From: Larimichthys crocea
Taxonomy: Eukaryota > Chordata > Actinopteri > Sciaenidae
DNA length: 64,000 nt
Reading direction: 5' to 3'
Assembly: GCF_000972845.2 (NCBI RefSeq)
Contig: NC_040012.1
Span: forward strand, 7,596,097-7,660,096
The notes beneath the pieces are model-generated. The model was given only the letters and a program-made list of their open reading frames with translations, made no database searches and was not told where the DNA came from. The position numbers and the translations under genes are program-made. Below, piece by piece: positions 14,233 through 26,455 of the stretch; the first letter of the stretch is position 1; every line of letters starts with the position of its first letter.

Positions 14233-17200
14233 AACCTGAGCACCGTTTCATCTTGATGAGATAGAAACCAGGAGCTCAGGAGCCACATTGATTTGACGGC
14301 GGTTTCTAATCATTGGGGAAGTAGTCTTTTCTTCCCCCCTCCTGGTTCTGTTTGCTGAGCAGGGAGATGGAAGTCTATGCCAGCACCAGGCTTTTCTGCT
14401 CTTAATCGATGTGGATCTGATAAAGATCCCGGCTTTCTGAATGACTTGTACGGCATGAAGATCTGATAAGTAAATCCTTCTTCTGTACATATAGCCGACA
14501 AGATGCTGAGGAACCAGATCCGTGCGGCTGTACGGGGGGGGTGTATGGACGCTGCTTCACTCACAGTAAACACACGTTGTCCCTCTCGTACACCAACACA
14601 CCACACACTTGTCTCGCAGTAAAGTGGCTGTGCTCCGGACATGCCCAATTTGTTTCCTTTCATCCAGGACTAATGTCTCGCTCTACCCAGGGGCTAAGTG
14701 CACCATTTGAACACCCTCTCTAGGACAGACGGCTGCAACATGCGGTTATTTGTTGTTTTTGTTTTCACGTTTTTTTGGGGAGGGGAAATCATATTCTCAC
14801 TTCAGCGGCAGCGGGCATGTATGCAGGGCCTGTTTTAAAATTAACAAGAGGCAATAATGTGCTGATAATTTCTAAAAACATTATTTAAATGTCAGACTGT
14901 GATGACAAAAAATTCACTAATAGTTCTGTGTAAATGTCAAATTCAAATTATTCAATTACATCAGCGAGTGTGGGGCAGGTGATAATTTGTCCACCGCTTG
15001 GAATACCAATCTGGCTCTCACTGGAGCTCATTCTTTGTGCCCTGGCATAAGATAGACCTCAGCAATTTCCTGCTCCAAGGGATGCTTTCATAGCCATTAT
15101 TATAACTCTATTCCACTAGAAATATCTGCTATACCAGAGAGATATTACAGTCATATTTTCAGCACTTTCACAAGAATGTCGCCCTCAGTGTGCGATAGCT
15201 TGTGAGGATTGTTAAAAAAAAAAATGGTATGGATTTCAAGAGATAGCCCTGTTATTCCTTGTTGTGATTTGTGTTTATGCTTTTTGATACTGAGCCTCTC
15301 ACTGCTCAGTCAATAAAACTAAACTAGCAGTCACAGTAGACTGGGGGAAATAGGCTCATCTCATCAGCTGTCATTCATGGGCCTATGGGCCTGTTTTTTT
15401 AAAAATGTCTGCACAGCCTTCATCTATAATGCACGGAAAGGATTTATAAAGGATATCAGCCATTCACCACGACCCCGGTTCAGATTAAGTGGGTGGAGGA
15501 CGGTACACAGTGTTGTTGGTTTTTTTTTTGTCTTTTTCCTCTTTCTTCAAAGTCAACCATGACCAGGCTCTGAAATGGATGAGGCACCTTGTTGTTCATG
15601 AAAACAAATGATGTCATTCTGAGTCATGGGGTACAAGTTGTGATTGGGCGTCCGCCACAGATCGTCACATTTTACTGCCTCCCTCAGACAGCTGGCATTT
15701 GCACTGCAGGGAGCCAATGGGGCAACAAACAATTAGCCTTTTTTTCAACAAAACTCCAGGGATAGGCTATAGAATAGTCATAAGAGCTGTTTACTAAATG
15801 TCCCTTTATGTACTTTCACCATCACTGTTGGCTGACTGGAAAAAAAAAATATCTGTGTAATGTTCTTATCCTGTGCCAACTGCTGAATTTTAATATCTCT
15901 ATCAATAAATGAGTCCTCTTATTTTATGGGGACCATTTCTCCTCACAAATATATCTTTTCTCACAAGTGATTCCCATTCTTGTTGGCATCTCTCCGTTGG
16001 CCTGAATTAAACGTGCAATGGACATTATCTATGATGTCCCATAAAGATGGTAGTGTGACATTCGCCTTGAACGCTCCAGAAATGAGACTTTCCCTCCAAG
16101 CCCCGCTCGTGCACGTCTGCTTGAGATTCACACTTTGGTGCATTTGTCACTTTGAGAGCATCTGGTTTAATTTGATTTCTGTGCCTGGCCACCCTGCAAT
16201 TCTCTGCGCTTTTAGTGTAACCGTTGCCTACTGAGTGCGGCCAACAGATAGTTCCACAAATAAAGGGGTTTAAACTTCTATTTTCTGGATGGCTTTTCCC
16301 AACATCGCAACCTATTTGAGGAAACCCGTTTTCCTTCGCTGCTTCTTCCCAGTTCTGTGTCAAAGTCACTCGTTTTTTTGGTGTGATTGGTTTAAAATGG
16401 CAGATTCACTTTGTGAATTATTACCTTTATCCATATACTTTAGTAGTACAATGGAGTTGGCATACTTGTTGTCTATTATGCTTAATATACTTGACTGTCT
16501 TGCAATAAAAGTGGATATTTTAACAGTTATTTGGAGGTCAGAGACTCAAAGGTAGTACATTTTAAAGAATGCCCCTACACAGTGATGCCAAAAGGTTTTT
16601 GCAAGCTACAATGCAGAACAGCACTCAGTGAGTCGCACATTTATATAGTTTCTTCAGGTATTGTTTAAACTGTTATAAAAAAACGGATAGACGTAGACGC
16701 TCCGTCAAGGATTTCAGCAGCTTGTTGCACTCTGAAGACCTATCGTGACAAATCCTCCTAAAAGAGAAACTAATTGCCATTTTTTTGCCCATTTTTCAGA
16801 CAGATCTCTTTTATTTTTTTTTCCAGTTGTAGCCCTTTGTATACGCTTCATGTACTGCATGCTGCACATTGATATCCCTTTCCTCATCTGTCTTCAATAG
16901 CTCTTCCTCTGCCTCCTTTGGGTCCTTCTAGTGCTATTTCATCTGCTCTATGAACGCGCAGGAGAGATCACATCCGTTGTTTCTCCTTGTGAGATCTGAA
17001 AAAAAAAAAGTCTACCACCTTTCATTCAAGCAGCAGACAACTTTTATTTTCTCCCGCCGTGTTTCTTTTTGCTCTCTTTTATCACTTGTACATGTTTCTG
17101 TCATTCACATGTCAGGACCTAATTTACTGGAAAAAGATTGCTCACTTTTTTTGTGTGGCGTCACAGTAAACCTAAAGAAGGGAAAAAAAAGGATTTTATT

Positions 17201-17586
17201 GTTTATTATTTTTGTACGTTTTTGAAGGATTCTCTGTGAAAGTGTCTCTCTGTAGGTATGCACTGGGCATAGGTGCAAAAATAAAATGTGTACTCTGTCA
17301 TAAAGATTCCTGCTTGTTTGCCATGTTGTTTGTGCAGCCTGTAGAAATGAACAACATGCTGGAGCTCCAGTCCGGTCTCTCCCGTCCATGCACCTCCAGA
17401 ATGTTAAACATGGCTGCCGTGGCTGCCTCTGAATTGCTGGACTGTGTCTCCTGGGGAACGGGGAAATTGAGCCCTGGCTCTTCCTAATAGGTGGTAAAGT
17501 GTTAAGTTCCAGAGAAATGGACTGCGAATTTAACCTGGAATGGAAATTGATCCCATTACCTTGTGCTTGGGCTGCTTTCCTCCCGT

Positions 17587-17757
17587 AGGTATGGGAGGCA
17601 GCGAGAGAAGGAGAGAGAGCAAGGAGGGAAAATAGACAGAGGAGGATGAGGAGAAAAGGGAGAGCGGGAAATAGAAATGGGGGAGTCACAGAAAAAGGAG
17701 AGAATAAATAGAGAGAGGGGAACGGAGGGAGAAAATGGAAGAGAAAAGGCATGGAGG
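17587..17757. repeat. purine-rich (GA) low-complexity tract
   Basis: About 170 bases are almost entirely purine on the + strand, and a second tract lies at 17870-17940, roughly 0.4-0.7 kb before the FN3-2 exon. On the minus strand it produces a long open frame rich in Phe, Leu, Pro and Ser that is compositional, not a gene. The tract could adopt unusual DNA structure, but no mirror symmetry is obvious. Confidence 0.8.
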
Positions 17758-18342
17758 CACAGTGTGTATGTGATTAGAGGTGATAGGATGGCAGTGGGGG
17801 TTGTATCCTGCCTGGATTGACAGGATGGCTGACTCTGTATCAGTGTGGTGCTAATAGCTGACCGCCACTGGGCGAGATGGAAAAGGGAGAGAGAGGAAAA
17901 GGCAGAGGACAAGGTAGAAGGAGCAGAGGAAACGGCACGCTCTGAAGGGATGATACACCTCCCGCTGAGGGTTTCCACCAACAGACCTGTGGTGTCTTGG
18001 TGTGTGCAGCTGCTGTGAGACCGAGTTAGCAACGGTGATGTGGCAGCAGTATCAGGCCATGCCTTTTGAAATTTTAAAATATTTTCAAGAAATATGAATT
18101 CCAAACAGAGGAAATGGTATTTCAATATATATAAAAAAGTATTGACTGGTTCTCAATCTTGTAGTAGATTTTCTTTGACCCAAATGAACACCGGCTCTGG
18201 TGTAGACCTCAGTAATTTCCTTGATTTTTATTTTTTATTTTTATTTTATTGAAACTATCCAGCACTACCCGTCATTTCTTTAACGCCTAATTGATTATTT
18301 TGATGTGCTCTCACACTCCACTCTCTCTGTCTATCCCAACAG

Positions 18343-18651
18343 AGCCCATGCACGGCCCGCGAAGGCTAGAAGTCGTGGACATCCAATCCAAACAGGTGAC
18401 AGTGCGCTGGGAGCCTCTGGGTTACAACGTGACCCGCTGCCATAGCTACAACCTCACCGTTCAGTACCGCTCCAGGGTGGCCGGCAAGGAGGAGACCCGG
18501 GAGGAAGTGTGCTACGACACCCAGAGCCGCGATCCTCAGCACACCATCCACAACCTGACGCCTTTCACCAATCTCAGTGTCAAGCTGGTGCTGCGCAATC
18601 CGGAGGGGGTCATGGAGAGCACAGAACTGGAGGTTCAGACTGATGAGGACG
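18343..18651 (+). CDS. ptprk: ptprk exon: fibronectin type III domain 2
   Basis: This 309-nt exon (103 codons, phase 1 to phase 1) encodes the second FN3 repeat, running from EPMHGPRRLEVVDI to VQTDED. The acceptor is CCAACAG and the donor GTGAGT. The strand-B tryptophan lies in VTVRWEPLG and the E-F region is LTPFTNLSVKLVL. Four N-glycosylation sequons are visible: NVT in GYNVTRC, NLT in SYNLTV, NLT in HNLTPF and NLS in TNLSV. They fit an extracellular, heavily glycosylated position. The segment GYNVTRCHSYNLTV is, from memory, essentially unchanged in human PTPRK. A cysteine in REEVCYD sits where I recall serine in the human protein, so this domain has two cysteines here (TRC and EVC). The C-terminal Glu/Asp string leads into FN3-3. 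Confidence 0.96.
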
Positions 18652-18955
18652 GTGAGTGTGATGCATATTTTATATATCTAGATTAGCTGTTTTAAATTGA
18701 AACCATGCAAACTCACGTTTAAAACAGCTAAATTAAAACTAATATTTTCAAATATTGAATTTTGGAAAAGCGTATAATTTACTAATTCTTAAGCATGGAA
18801 AATAACATTTATTATTTTCAACAACAACCAACCCTGAAGGATTTCCTTTTGTGCAAAAAAACATTAATAAATGCACTTTAGAAATGTCCTTAAAACTCCA
18901 CTATAATGTGTTAGGAACAAGCAACAAGTGAAATGAAGTGTGAATGCGGACGTAC

Positions 18956-19070
18956 CAAAAACTGCAGTTCCTTAAACGTCCACTTGAGGTTGGCTACAGA
19001 ACGTCTCCATAAGCCCGCATGTTGAAATGTTCAACTTCACAGCAGAAATAAACATGTTTACAGCCTGGTA
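18956..19070 (+). repeat. dispersed repeat family A, copy 1
   Basis: This copy shares the words CCACTTGAGG, TCTCCATAAG and AAATAAACATGTTTACAGCC with copies near 21.3 and 24.5 kb, all in the same orientation. No coding capacity or clear termini can be seen, so I take it to be a non-autonomous interspersed element. From memory this text is widespread in percomorph fish genomes. Confidence 0.75.
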
Positions 19071-19983
19071 TTCAGCTCTTCAGAGACGTGTGGATGATGT
19101 CAGAAATAGAAACTATATTAAATCTTTATTTCAGCTTAATTTCAGACGATCGAAAACAGAAAGCCCATGAAAGAAATCTCACTTTTTCTCACGTCTTTCA
19201 TTAACATTTGCAAATCGTTTCCAGATGTACCTTTTCTGTTTGTTTGTTTTTTTGTGGCCGTTTAAAGGAAAATTAAGTTTCTGGTCTCCGACTGCAGACT
19301 TTACTTTATTATTAAAGTTGTTTTCATCTTTAGGATGGGTGGATGATTCTCAGCCGATCACAAATACCATGCACTCAGAACAAGTTTGGGATTTTCTCAA
19401 ATATTTTTCAGGAGAGCACAGGAGTCAGACAACAAGCCTCTGTGTTGTATGCTTGTTTCACCTCCTTCAAAGATGAAAGATCTTCTGTGTTGCCTCAGCA
19501 GACACAGGAAATGAACTCTATAGAAGTCTCAAGGAACCCCGGCCGCCAGATAACAAACAGGCTCAGCTGACGAAAAGAGAGTCTTGTCATGTCTGGCTCA
19601 GATATCTGCGGTTGGAAACTTGAAAGTGGCAACTGTTTCTCACTCTCTGACTGCTGCATGTCTGTGGATCTGTGTGCTTAGGATCTCATGGGAACAAGTG
19701 TACAGACAGGGTGTAGCTGCAGTTGCATACTTGAAGATAAATCTTGGAAAAAAAAAAAAAAAGAGAAGACATCTCTGCATCGTTCTGTTTTACTTACAGA
19801 ATGAAAGCAATTCACACGAGGGGTTAAAGTACCTGATCTGTTTGGCAATATCTCGGTACAAGTAAACATAGCGGAAAGATTAAGATTCCCACCATTCCCA
19901 TGGGGTGACTAGTTCATCTTTGTCTGCAACACAGTTTTATCTGTGCGGAAGGTGTTCAGCTTTGCTGTAAAACATGTATCTGG

Positions 19984-20001
19984 GTGTGTGTGTGTGTGTG
20001 T
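19984..20001. repeat. (GT)9 microsatellite
   Basis: Nine GT units, about 320 bases before the first FN3-3 exon. Confidence 0.9.
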
Positions 20002-20319
20002 ATTGAGTGACAAAGAGCTCAAATAATCTCACATATTCCTATTGAGATGTGTTTGACTTTGGCTCATGGCCATTTGTGTAACGTAGGTCCTTGAAAAGCT
20101 CTTTTATTGATTGCTTCATGCACGTCATAAATCATAACAGCAAGGGAGGGAATGGCTGTCATTCAATTTTTTATTGACATTTAAACTTGACAAACATGCC
20201 CACAATTTATATCCATGGAAAATTCTACCGCGTACCCTTTTTATAAACACATTTCCACCTTGAAAATTGCCGCTCCGCCACCAGTTTTGAGAAATGTGTC
20301 TGTAATCATTTCCCCACAG

Positions 20320-20429
20320 TGCCAGGGGCTGTTCCTCTGGAGTCCATTCAGGGCAGCGCCTACGAGGAGAAGATCATCCTGAAGTGGAGAGAGCCAGCCC
20401 AGACCTACGGGATCATCACTCAGTACGAG
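20320..20429 (+). CDS. ptprk: ptprk exon: fibronectin type III domain 3, first half
   Basis: This 110-nt exon enters in phase 1 and leaves in phase 0. It encodes VPGAVPLESIQGSAYEEKII followed by LKWREPAQTYGIITQYE, 37 codons with the shared first codon. It contains FN3 strands A to C with the strand-B tryptophan (ILKWREP) and the conserved YGIITQYE turn. The acceptor is CCCCACAG and the donor GTACAA. The domain continues across a 5-kb intron in the next exon ([10 protein letters not shown]). Splitting one FN3 fold over two exons at this position is, as I recall, normal for R2B genes. Open frames that run past 20429 simply read into the intron. Confidence 0.95.
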
Positions 20430-21274
20430 GTACAACAATATAACATTGATTTGATTAGCTTAGCCGCTTTCTGTCCGTCTCAAACGAATTTGGGCGCAGA
20501 GAAGTTGGCAGCATGTTCGAGTGCTGTCGTATCTGGCTTGCTCTCTTTTCTCCAAGCATGTATTTCCAAGCGTTTTCTAAAGTGTTCCCATGTAGTAATA
20601 TCCTTTTATACAGTCATGTTGTTTTAAAGCAGATAGATTGAAGGTCACAAGCATTTATTGTTGCTTTTCAGCTCGTATATTCAGTGATATCTTTGGATTC
20701 TCTCAATCTCTTAATGGTATTCTTGAATTCCATACATTTTTTGCATTTGTGCATTGATAATCGTTGTTCTTGAACTGTTGGACAGTTTTTCACAACATCA
20801 TGAACCTTGCACATCCTTGCTCATTGAGGATGCCCCTTTCATTGATGGCATCAAATAACTGTACGTGTTTTGTATTTGATTAAATATACAGTAGGTATAA
20901 AGGGATTTGCAGATCACTGCATTCTGTTTATGATTTTCACAGTGTACCAACTCTTTTAAATCAGGGGTTGTACTTCCAATATAAAGATTATTTTTTTCTC
21001 CTCCACCTCTCTGTGGACGGTGTGCATTTCTTTGAGTTTCTTTGAATCCTGTTTTCCACAACAGTGATTGGCAGTAGTTGTACAGTGCTGTCAGAGAAAT
21101 GTTTATCATGTGAATCACTTTTTTTCTTGAGCTTGGGTTTGGGAATTAAGTCCACATAACAAAGGTCTACAGTATTTTATAAAATGAGTTAAACCTAGAC
21201 ATTCTCCAGTAAATCAGGCTATTAATTCTTTTCATTTATTTGTTCCACAAAACTGATTTAATGTTGCACAAGTA

Positions 21275-21500
21275 CCAACCTCCATGGCTGGGACTGTAAT
21301 TCGTGGAGCATCCACTTGAGGCTGGCTCCAGAAGTGAGTCAGTCTCCATAAGTCCCCACGTTGAAAAGTCCAACTTCACAGTAGAAATAAACATGTTTAC
21401 AGCCTGGTACAAAAACTACCATGGAAACTTTTTCTTTCAGCTCATCCATCCTGGTCAGGTTAATTTTTTAGGCTTAGGTTCATCTCAGGCTTGACAAAGT
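21275..21500 (+). repeat. dispersed repeat family A, copy 2
   Basis: This copy matches copy 1 across GTCTCCATAAG to the GCCTGGTA end of the shared block. It matches copy 3 further left (CAACCTC..GTGGCTG-like text) and further right (AGGCTTAG..TTC). The shared block is continuous with small substitutions. The orientation is the same as that of copies 1 and 3. Confidence 0.75.
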
Positions 21501-24395
21501 GATTACTTCCTGTGCAGCCTTTTAATATGATCATAATATACAAATAAATTATTCTGTTAGGCCTCTGTTTTTAAACATTTTGTCTTGGACATGTTATCTA
21601 ACTTTTAGCCCTGCTGATGATATGAGATAAAATACTAGTTTACTGACTGGACTTGAATCCAACTTGACAAGATTATTAGGGGGAGCTGACAGCAGCAAAT
21701 CAGCAGGATGAGTTTAATTAGTTATTACGCTGGATTAGCCTAAATTTACAGTTTTGAAACCAGCTTAAACCTGAATCACATCATTCACAAAAAACACTTT
21801 TTTTTTGCCTCTTTTATAAAGAACCACCCAAGTGTGTTTGATCGCTTTCCTTGGGTATATATCAGCTGCAAACTGCTGTCATCTTCCGTCCTTCAACACA
21901 CGTACGACCCCTAAAGAAAATACAATCTCCGAAACACACCTCCAACACATATCACGATTCAGCGCCAAGCAAATGTTGACATAAGGCTTCACACGGTCCC
22001 TGCCAGCCTTGTCCGGGAGCTGCACTGAGTCTTGAATAATAGAAACAGTCTCCACACACACATACACACAAGAACGGCGTATGTACACATTGATCTTAAC
22101 CAGCTTAAGGTGGAAGTAATCCTCCAGGCTATCCCACAGATTGATTCTCCTCTGTTGATTCTCCGTCTTGTCGCTGTTTGCTCACGCTTGATATTTTGAC
22201 TAGGTTAGCAGTCATTGACAGGGCTGTTTCTCACACAAGGAGAGCAGATTGAACAGTAAAAGCGATGCAATCAGGGTTGTTGTATCGGTTGCTCCATCCA
22301 CTGCCATGCCATCAGATGACTGAGGCGAATAAAATATGAAATAGATATTCTCGTAGAGGACAGTTCAATCAAAGCAAGTCTTGAAGAATCATAACAGGCC
22401 CTGTTTATTCAAGGGTATGTAGTACAGAGTCCTCTGCACTTAGAGGTGCTGGCAGAGACGTCCATAAAAAACACTAACTTTACCGCACACTTAATCACTT
22501 TTAGAGCTACATGTTTCAGTTGTTTGTCTTTTTAAAAATTTAATGCTACAGGTAAAAGCATTCAGAGCAAATGTTGTGGTTTGCATTGCCGCTCATATTT
22601 ATGTTGAGGCAAATGTGTTTCATTTATAAAATACCCACTCCGGGCTATTATATTTGAATGCTGCAGCTCTCTGTCTTTGTCTAGAGAGCCTTAACGGTAT
22701 AGTAATGTGGTTTTAATGTACAGTAAGGAATCATTATAGTTCCCCCAACATAATGTAGTATAACTGGTTTTACTATAGACTAAGAAAGAATATTAATATT
22801 CATCTTAAACAGGGTGACGGATGAGGAAAATCTAGTAAGCCGGCAGCGCGCTCCAGGTCGTTCCCAACTCGCTCTCTGGTTTAAAAAAAGTAACCCACAA
22901 AATATTCTACCGTTATTCCACAGAAGTTGATCCTTACAAGTCAGGACCTTTCTTTGATTTGACATTATCAAAGGACTCAAAGTGAAATACGTCTGACAAG
23001 ACCTGATATCAAAGAGATTTCAGCTCTGTTGCTTTTTGACCAACCTCTGTGAATGGCAGCTTATTGCTTTTTCAAACAGACATGAGCCGGCATCCTTTTT
23101 TTTTTTTAAATTGTCCAATTATTCTTTGTTCATCAGCCATATTTAGCAATACTAATTAATTGTGAAGCAGCATCAAAGTAAGATGTGCATCCCATTCCCT
23201 TTTAGGGGAATGGCAACTATTATTGAAAGGTAACTGTGTTTTCAGAAAAGCAAAAGTACTATTAAGTGAAGCCATTTCCCTTAAAAGCCAGTATTCCTAT
23301 AAAACATACAGCCTTTTTACTCATATTTAGATTATTAATATTTACTGTAGGTCTGTCTTTGAAGGTTGAAGTCGTCTTCAGATGAGAACGTTGGCAGAAT
23401 TGAGTTGGCTTTCTGTTCCAGTTCATCATTTTACTCACACGTGTGACATCTTATTTGGCGTTCTTCATTATTTCACGAATAAAGGTGTCAGAGATTATAC
23501 AGAGATTTATATTTTATGAATCATAAATTAGACATTTACCTCCCTCAGATAGAAACTAAAAAAAGCTTAATATATCTGATCAAGTAATAGTTACATAACC
23601 CCAAATGAATTGCTCAAATATTCCCCATTATTTTATTTTTTTTCCCCGTCAGTTCCGTTATAATTGTAAAAACTTGTCCATGTGCCCAGTGTTGATGAGT
23701 CATTTCAAATTGCTCTCCCTCTTCCTGAAATGTTATGATATAGGATTTGGCATCACAGACTAATTTCACAGACAAAGACTAAATGAGAAGGCCTCCAAGC
23801 ATTTCAAAACTTGATGGACACAAATTATGCAGCACTCCTAACTCCCTTTGTGTTCCTTAATTGGAATTATAATGGAGGTTTTCCTCGACGAGCAGAGGCA
23901 TTTTCTTAAAGTGGGACTTTACAGTTATTCAAAATAGATTAGCAAAAACACTCACCTTAATGCTTCCCTCCAGAGCTCCCTGTGTTTATTAATGGTGAAG
24001 GAATACATTAAGTGCATTTCCTCTCTCCTTGAAAACCACAAGCCTGCATCAGCTTTGGAGGAAAAATACTATGTACCTCTGCTTTTACAGTTGAAGTGAG
24101 ACAGCTCCTCTCTATAGACCTTTTGTACATCAGTAATTTGGGAAATGCTGGCATAAAGCCTTGTTGACATAAAGACGCTCACACATGAGGCGAGAGCATC
24201 TTTTCTCGACACTTAAATATTGCTCTGTGGCATTTGGCTAAACTGAGAAGTGCAGAGAAGATGGAGAAGTCAATATAGGGACTTTTTGGACTTCATTATA
24301 TGAGGCTTTTCCCAATATTGTGTCAGTTAATTCAACATGATACGGTAATATAATCACATCATATTGTTGTACAATAAATATAAATTAAATTAAGT

Positions 24396-24690
24396 GGCAA
24401 CCTCTGTGGCTGTGAAGTGAAGCCAATGCAGAAGTCTCAAAAACTGGAGTTCCTCAAACCGCCACTTGAGGCTGGTTATAAAATGAGTCAATCTTCATAA
24501 GCCCCCATGTTAAAATGCAGAAATAAACATGTGTACAGCCTGGTACAGAAAACAGTTTTGGTCTCTATAGCTAATTTCTAAGTTCCAATTATTTTTCCAG
24601 GCTTAGTTCTGCAGAATTAACAGTATGGCCACTGATTTACAGGTGGGTGCTGCTGTTTCAGGCTTGTTTGAGCAACCAGCCCGCCTCAGG
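24396..24690 (+). repeat. dispersed repeat family A, copy 3
   Basis: This is the longest of the three copies. It includes GCCACTTGAGGCTGG, AGAAATAAACATGTGTACAG, GCCTGGTACAGAAAAC and a right part reading GGTCTCTATAGCTAATTTC. A few bases are missing between CCCCCATGTT and AGAAATAAAC relative to copies 1 and 2. The short open frame inside it at 24625-24822 is not supported as a gene. Confidence 0.75.
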
Positions 24691-25453
24691 TCCACCAACG
24701 ATCCACGTCTTTGTCCATTTTTAGATCAGCCGGGAGCTAGCAGATTCTCATATGATGTCCATGTTTTGTACTGTCTGTGTCCTAAACACATAAAATGTTC
24801 ATGTTCACCTTCTTTAGTTTAGCAGGCAACACAAAGTAGAACTGAGGCTGTCATCAGTTTTGGTAATAAACCAACAAATTAAACATTTTAATGATGCCGA
24901 ACTGAAAATTAAGGGACCACCAAAGTTATTGCAATCCATCCGGTGGGAAACATTAATGCCTCTGCTAAATTTGATTGCAATCCACCCAAAATTCTAGAAA
25001 TGTATTGTCATTTCCACTAGCTAGGTTTTGTTAATTTTGCTAATTTTACATGTGTATTCATATTGTTAAAGGATAAAATATCTTTGTATTGTTGTGTTTA
25101 GCCCCAACCCTCCAGAGCTATCGCAGTGGATTCCACTCAGTTGTCCAAGTATACCTAATTAAGCCGGTTATTCAGAAGCGTACACACAAAGACTTTCTTT
25201 TAAATTGTCTTGTGGCTTTTGGTATTACTGAGTAGTGCAAAGGGGGACGAGACGGGCTAACTCTCTGCACCATGAGTGGGATAGTAAACCTCAACACTGT
25301 GAGTACAGTAAATGTTTCAGCTTTGCCGAGCCACTTGGATGCCTCCGACATAAAACGTTTTCATTGAATGAATACAAATCCTCCCCGGCCGAGGAGAGCT
25401 GAGTGCAGAGTACCAGCGGACACTATCAGAATATTCATTTCCTTTCTTTCTAG

Positions 25454-25655
25454 ATCTCCTACAAGGCAGTGAGCTCTTTTGACCCCGAGCTGGACCTCTC
25501 CAACCAGAGTGGGAAGGTAGTGAAGTTGGGCAACGAGACCACCCACATGTTCACAGGCCTCTACCCAGGCTCGACGTACTCCTTCACCCTGCGCGCAAGC
25601 ACAGCCAAGGGCTACGGCCCCCCTGTCATCACCCAGTTCACCACCAAGATTTCAG
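25454..25655 (+). CDS. ptprk: ptprk exon: fibronectin type III domain 3, second half
   Basis: This 202-nt exon (phase 0 in, phase 1 out) completes the third FN3 repeat, from [20 protein letters not shown] to TQFTTKIS. It holds the strand-F/G pattern [20 protein letters not shown], with the conserved tyrosine, and GYGPP. Two sequons are present: NQS in LSNQSG and NET in GNETTH. The text is very close to what I recall of human PTPRK at this point ([16 protein letters not shown]). The acceptor is TTTCTAG and the donor GTCAGT. The donor position is fixed by the need for G to pair with CT in the next exon, giving alanine (APSMPAY). Confidence 0.96.
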
Positions 25656-26352
25656 GTCAGTGGGGTCAACAGCACGGCTAGTGAGTGCAGTGGAGGTCTT
25701 TATGTCCGAATGTGTGAATGGAAACTCTACTCCGACGTTAGATAGGACTGCTTTTACTTTACTCTTTTGTCTCAGAGGAAAACTCCTATCCATCTGCTCT
25801 CTAATACATTAAATTAAGTTTAAAAAAATCGACGAATATGATCCACCACGTATGTGTGAGCTTGAATACCTTACATCAGTTATCACTGAACCAGATAGGT
25901 GGTTTCTGTAAATTGATTTCAGTGCAATTTTGGTCTGTCTATTACATTAGATTTAGCAAAATTCCCTGATTGGACAAAGACAAATTGTGCTTTTAGTTTT
26001 CAATAAACCACGACTGGTCATTCTTAATAAAAACGGGAATTGATTTTAAATGATGCTCATGAGGCTGGTTGGCGATTCCTCTTACTGTCTACAGTTTCTT
26101 ATTCTGACTTTTCTGTGAATTCTTTCCTGACAGCAGCAAATGTTTCGCTCCTCTCGTGTTACTGTGACAAATGATTATGATTATGTTGCTATAAAGGCGA
26201 GAGGCAGTAAGTGCCTTTGCTTTTTGTCTATTTACTGCCGAGCCGAGTGACTCTACACAAAAAAAAAAAGAGACTTGATGTACCGAATGTGAACAGTTTT
26301 GAACTTTGCAGTGTACTAACACCTCCTCTCTGTTTTGTTTCTTCCCTTTTAG
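25656..26352 (+). other. intron between the FN3-3 and FN3-4 exons
   Basis: A 0.7-kb intron with no feature beyond an A-rich run near 26261-26270 and a CTTCCCTTTTAG acceptor. Confidence 0.88.
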
Positions 26353-26455
26353 CTCCTTCCATGCCGGCATACGACCAGGAGACCTCTCTGAACCAAACAG
26401 ACAGCACAGTCACTGTACTGCTTAAACCTGCCCAAAGCAGAGGTGCACCTGTGAG
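26353..26455 (+). CDS. ptprk: ptprk exon: fibronectin type III domain 4, N-terminal part
   Basis: This 103-nt exon (phase 1 in, phase 2 out) encodes [20 protein letters not shown], then [14 protein letters not shown]. It is the start of the membrane-proximal FN3 repeat. It has one sequon (NQT) and the [10 protein letters not shown] turn, where paralogues carry similar KPA.SRGAP text. The last two bases (AG) join T of the next exon to make serine, followed by AYQVVVEEE. The donor is GTAGGT. Nine kilobases of intron separate it from the rest of the domain. This repeat is the one that is proteolytically processed in R2B receptors, and the cleavage motif itself is encoded downstream at 35486-35503. 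Confidence 0.95.

Larger units (their letters stand above)
4319..18342 (+). other. large intron (14 kb) between the FN3-1 and FN3-2 exons
   Basis: This is the longest intron in the window. It contains an inverted-repeat element at about 4883-5173, a weak repeat-like fragment near 8205-8285, a short ATT run at 10597-10615, a (GT)10 at 13387-13406, pyrimidine-rich sequence at 13590-13730, a TCC run at 14207-14232 and purine-rich tracts at 17587-17757 and 17870-17940. It ends in a pyrimidine-rich acceptor at 18323-18342. None of the open frames inside it (for example 7580-7950, 11160-11602, 13061-13494, 13691-14663, 16025-16369) shows domains or splice logic, so I call no nested gene. Confidence 0.85.
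18652..20319 (+). other. intron between the FN3-2 and FN3-3 exons
   Basis: A 1.7-kb intron. It contains the first copy of the dispersed repeat (about 18956-19070), a poly-A run near 19749-19762 and a (GT)9 at 19984-20001. It ends with TTTCCCCACAG. The open frames at 19225-19869 are not supported as coding. Confidence 0.88.
20430..25453 (+). other. intron inside FN3-3
   Basis: A 5.0-kb AT-rich intron. It carries copies 2 and 3 of dispersed repeat family A (about 21275-21500 and 24396-24690). A short perfect hairpin lies at 23192-23213. It ends in CTTTCTTTCTAG. I see no coding sequence. Confidence 0.88.

Noticed and set aside
17105..18125. Long minus-strand open frames of 215 and 189 aa
   Set aside because: They are caused by purine-rich + strand tracts. 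The peptides are F/L/P/S low complexity with no domain.
23192..23213. Perfect 8-bp stem with a 6-base loop
   Set aside because: A hairpin this short is expected by chance in 64 kb, and no RNA gene features surround it.
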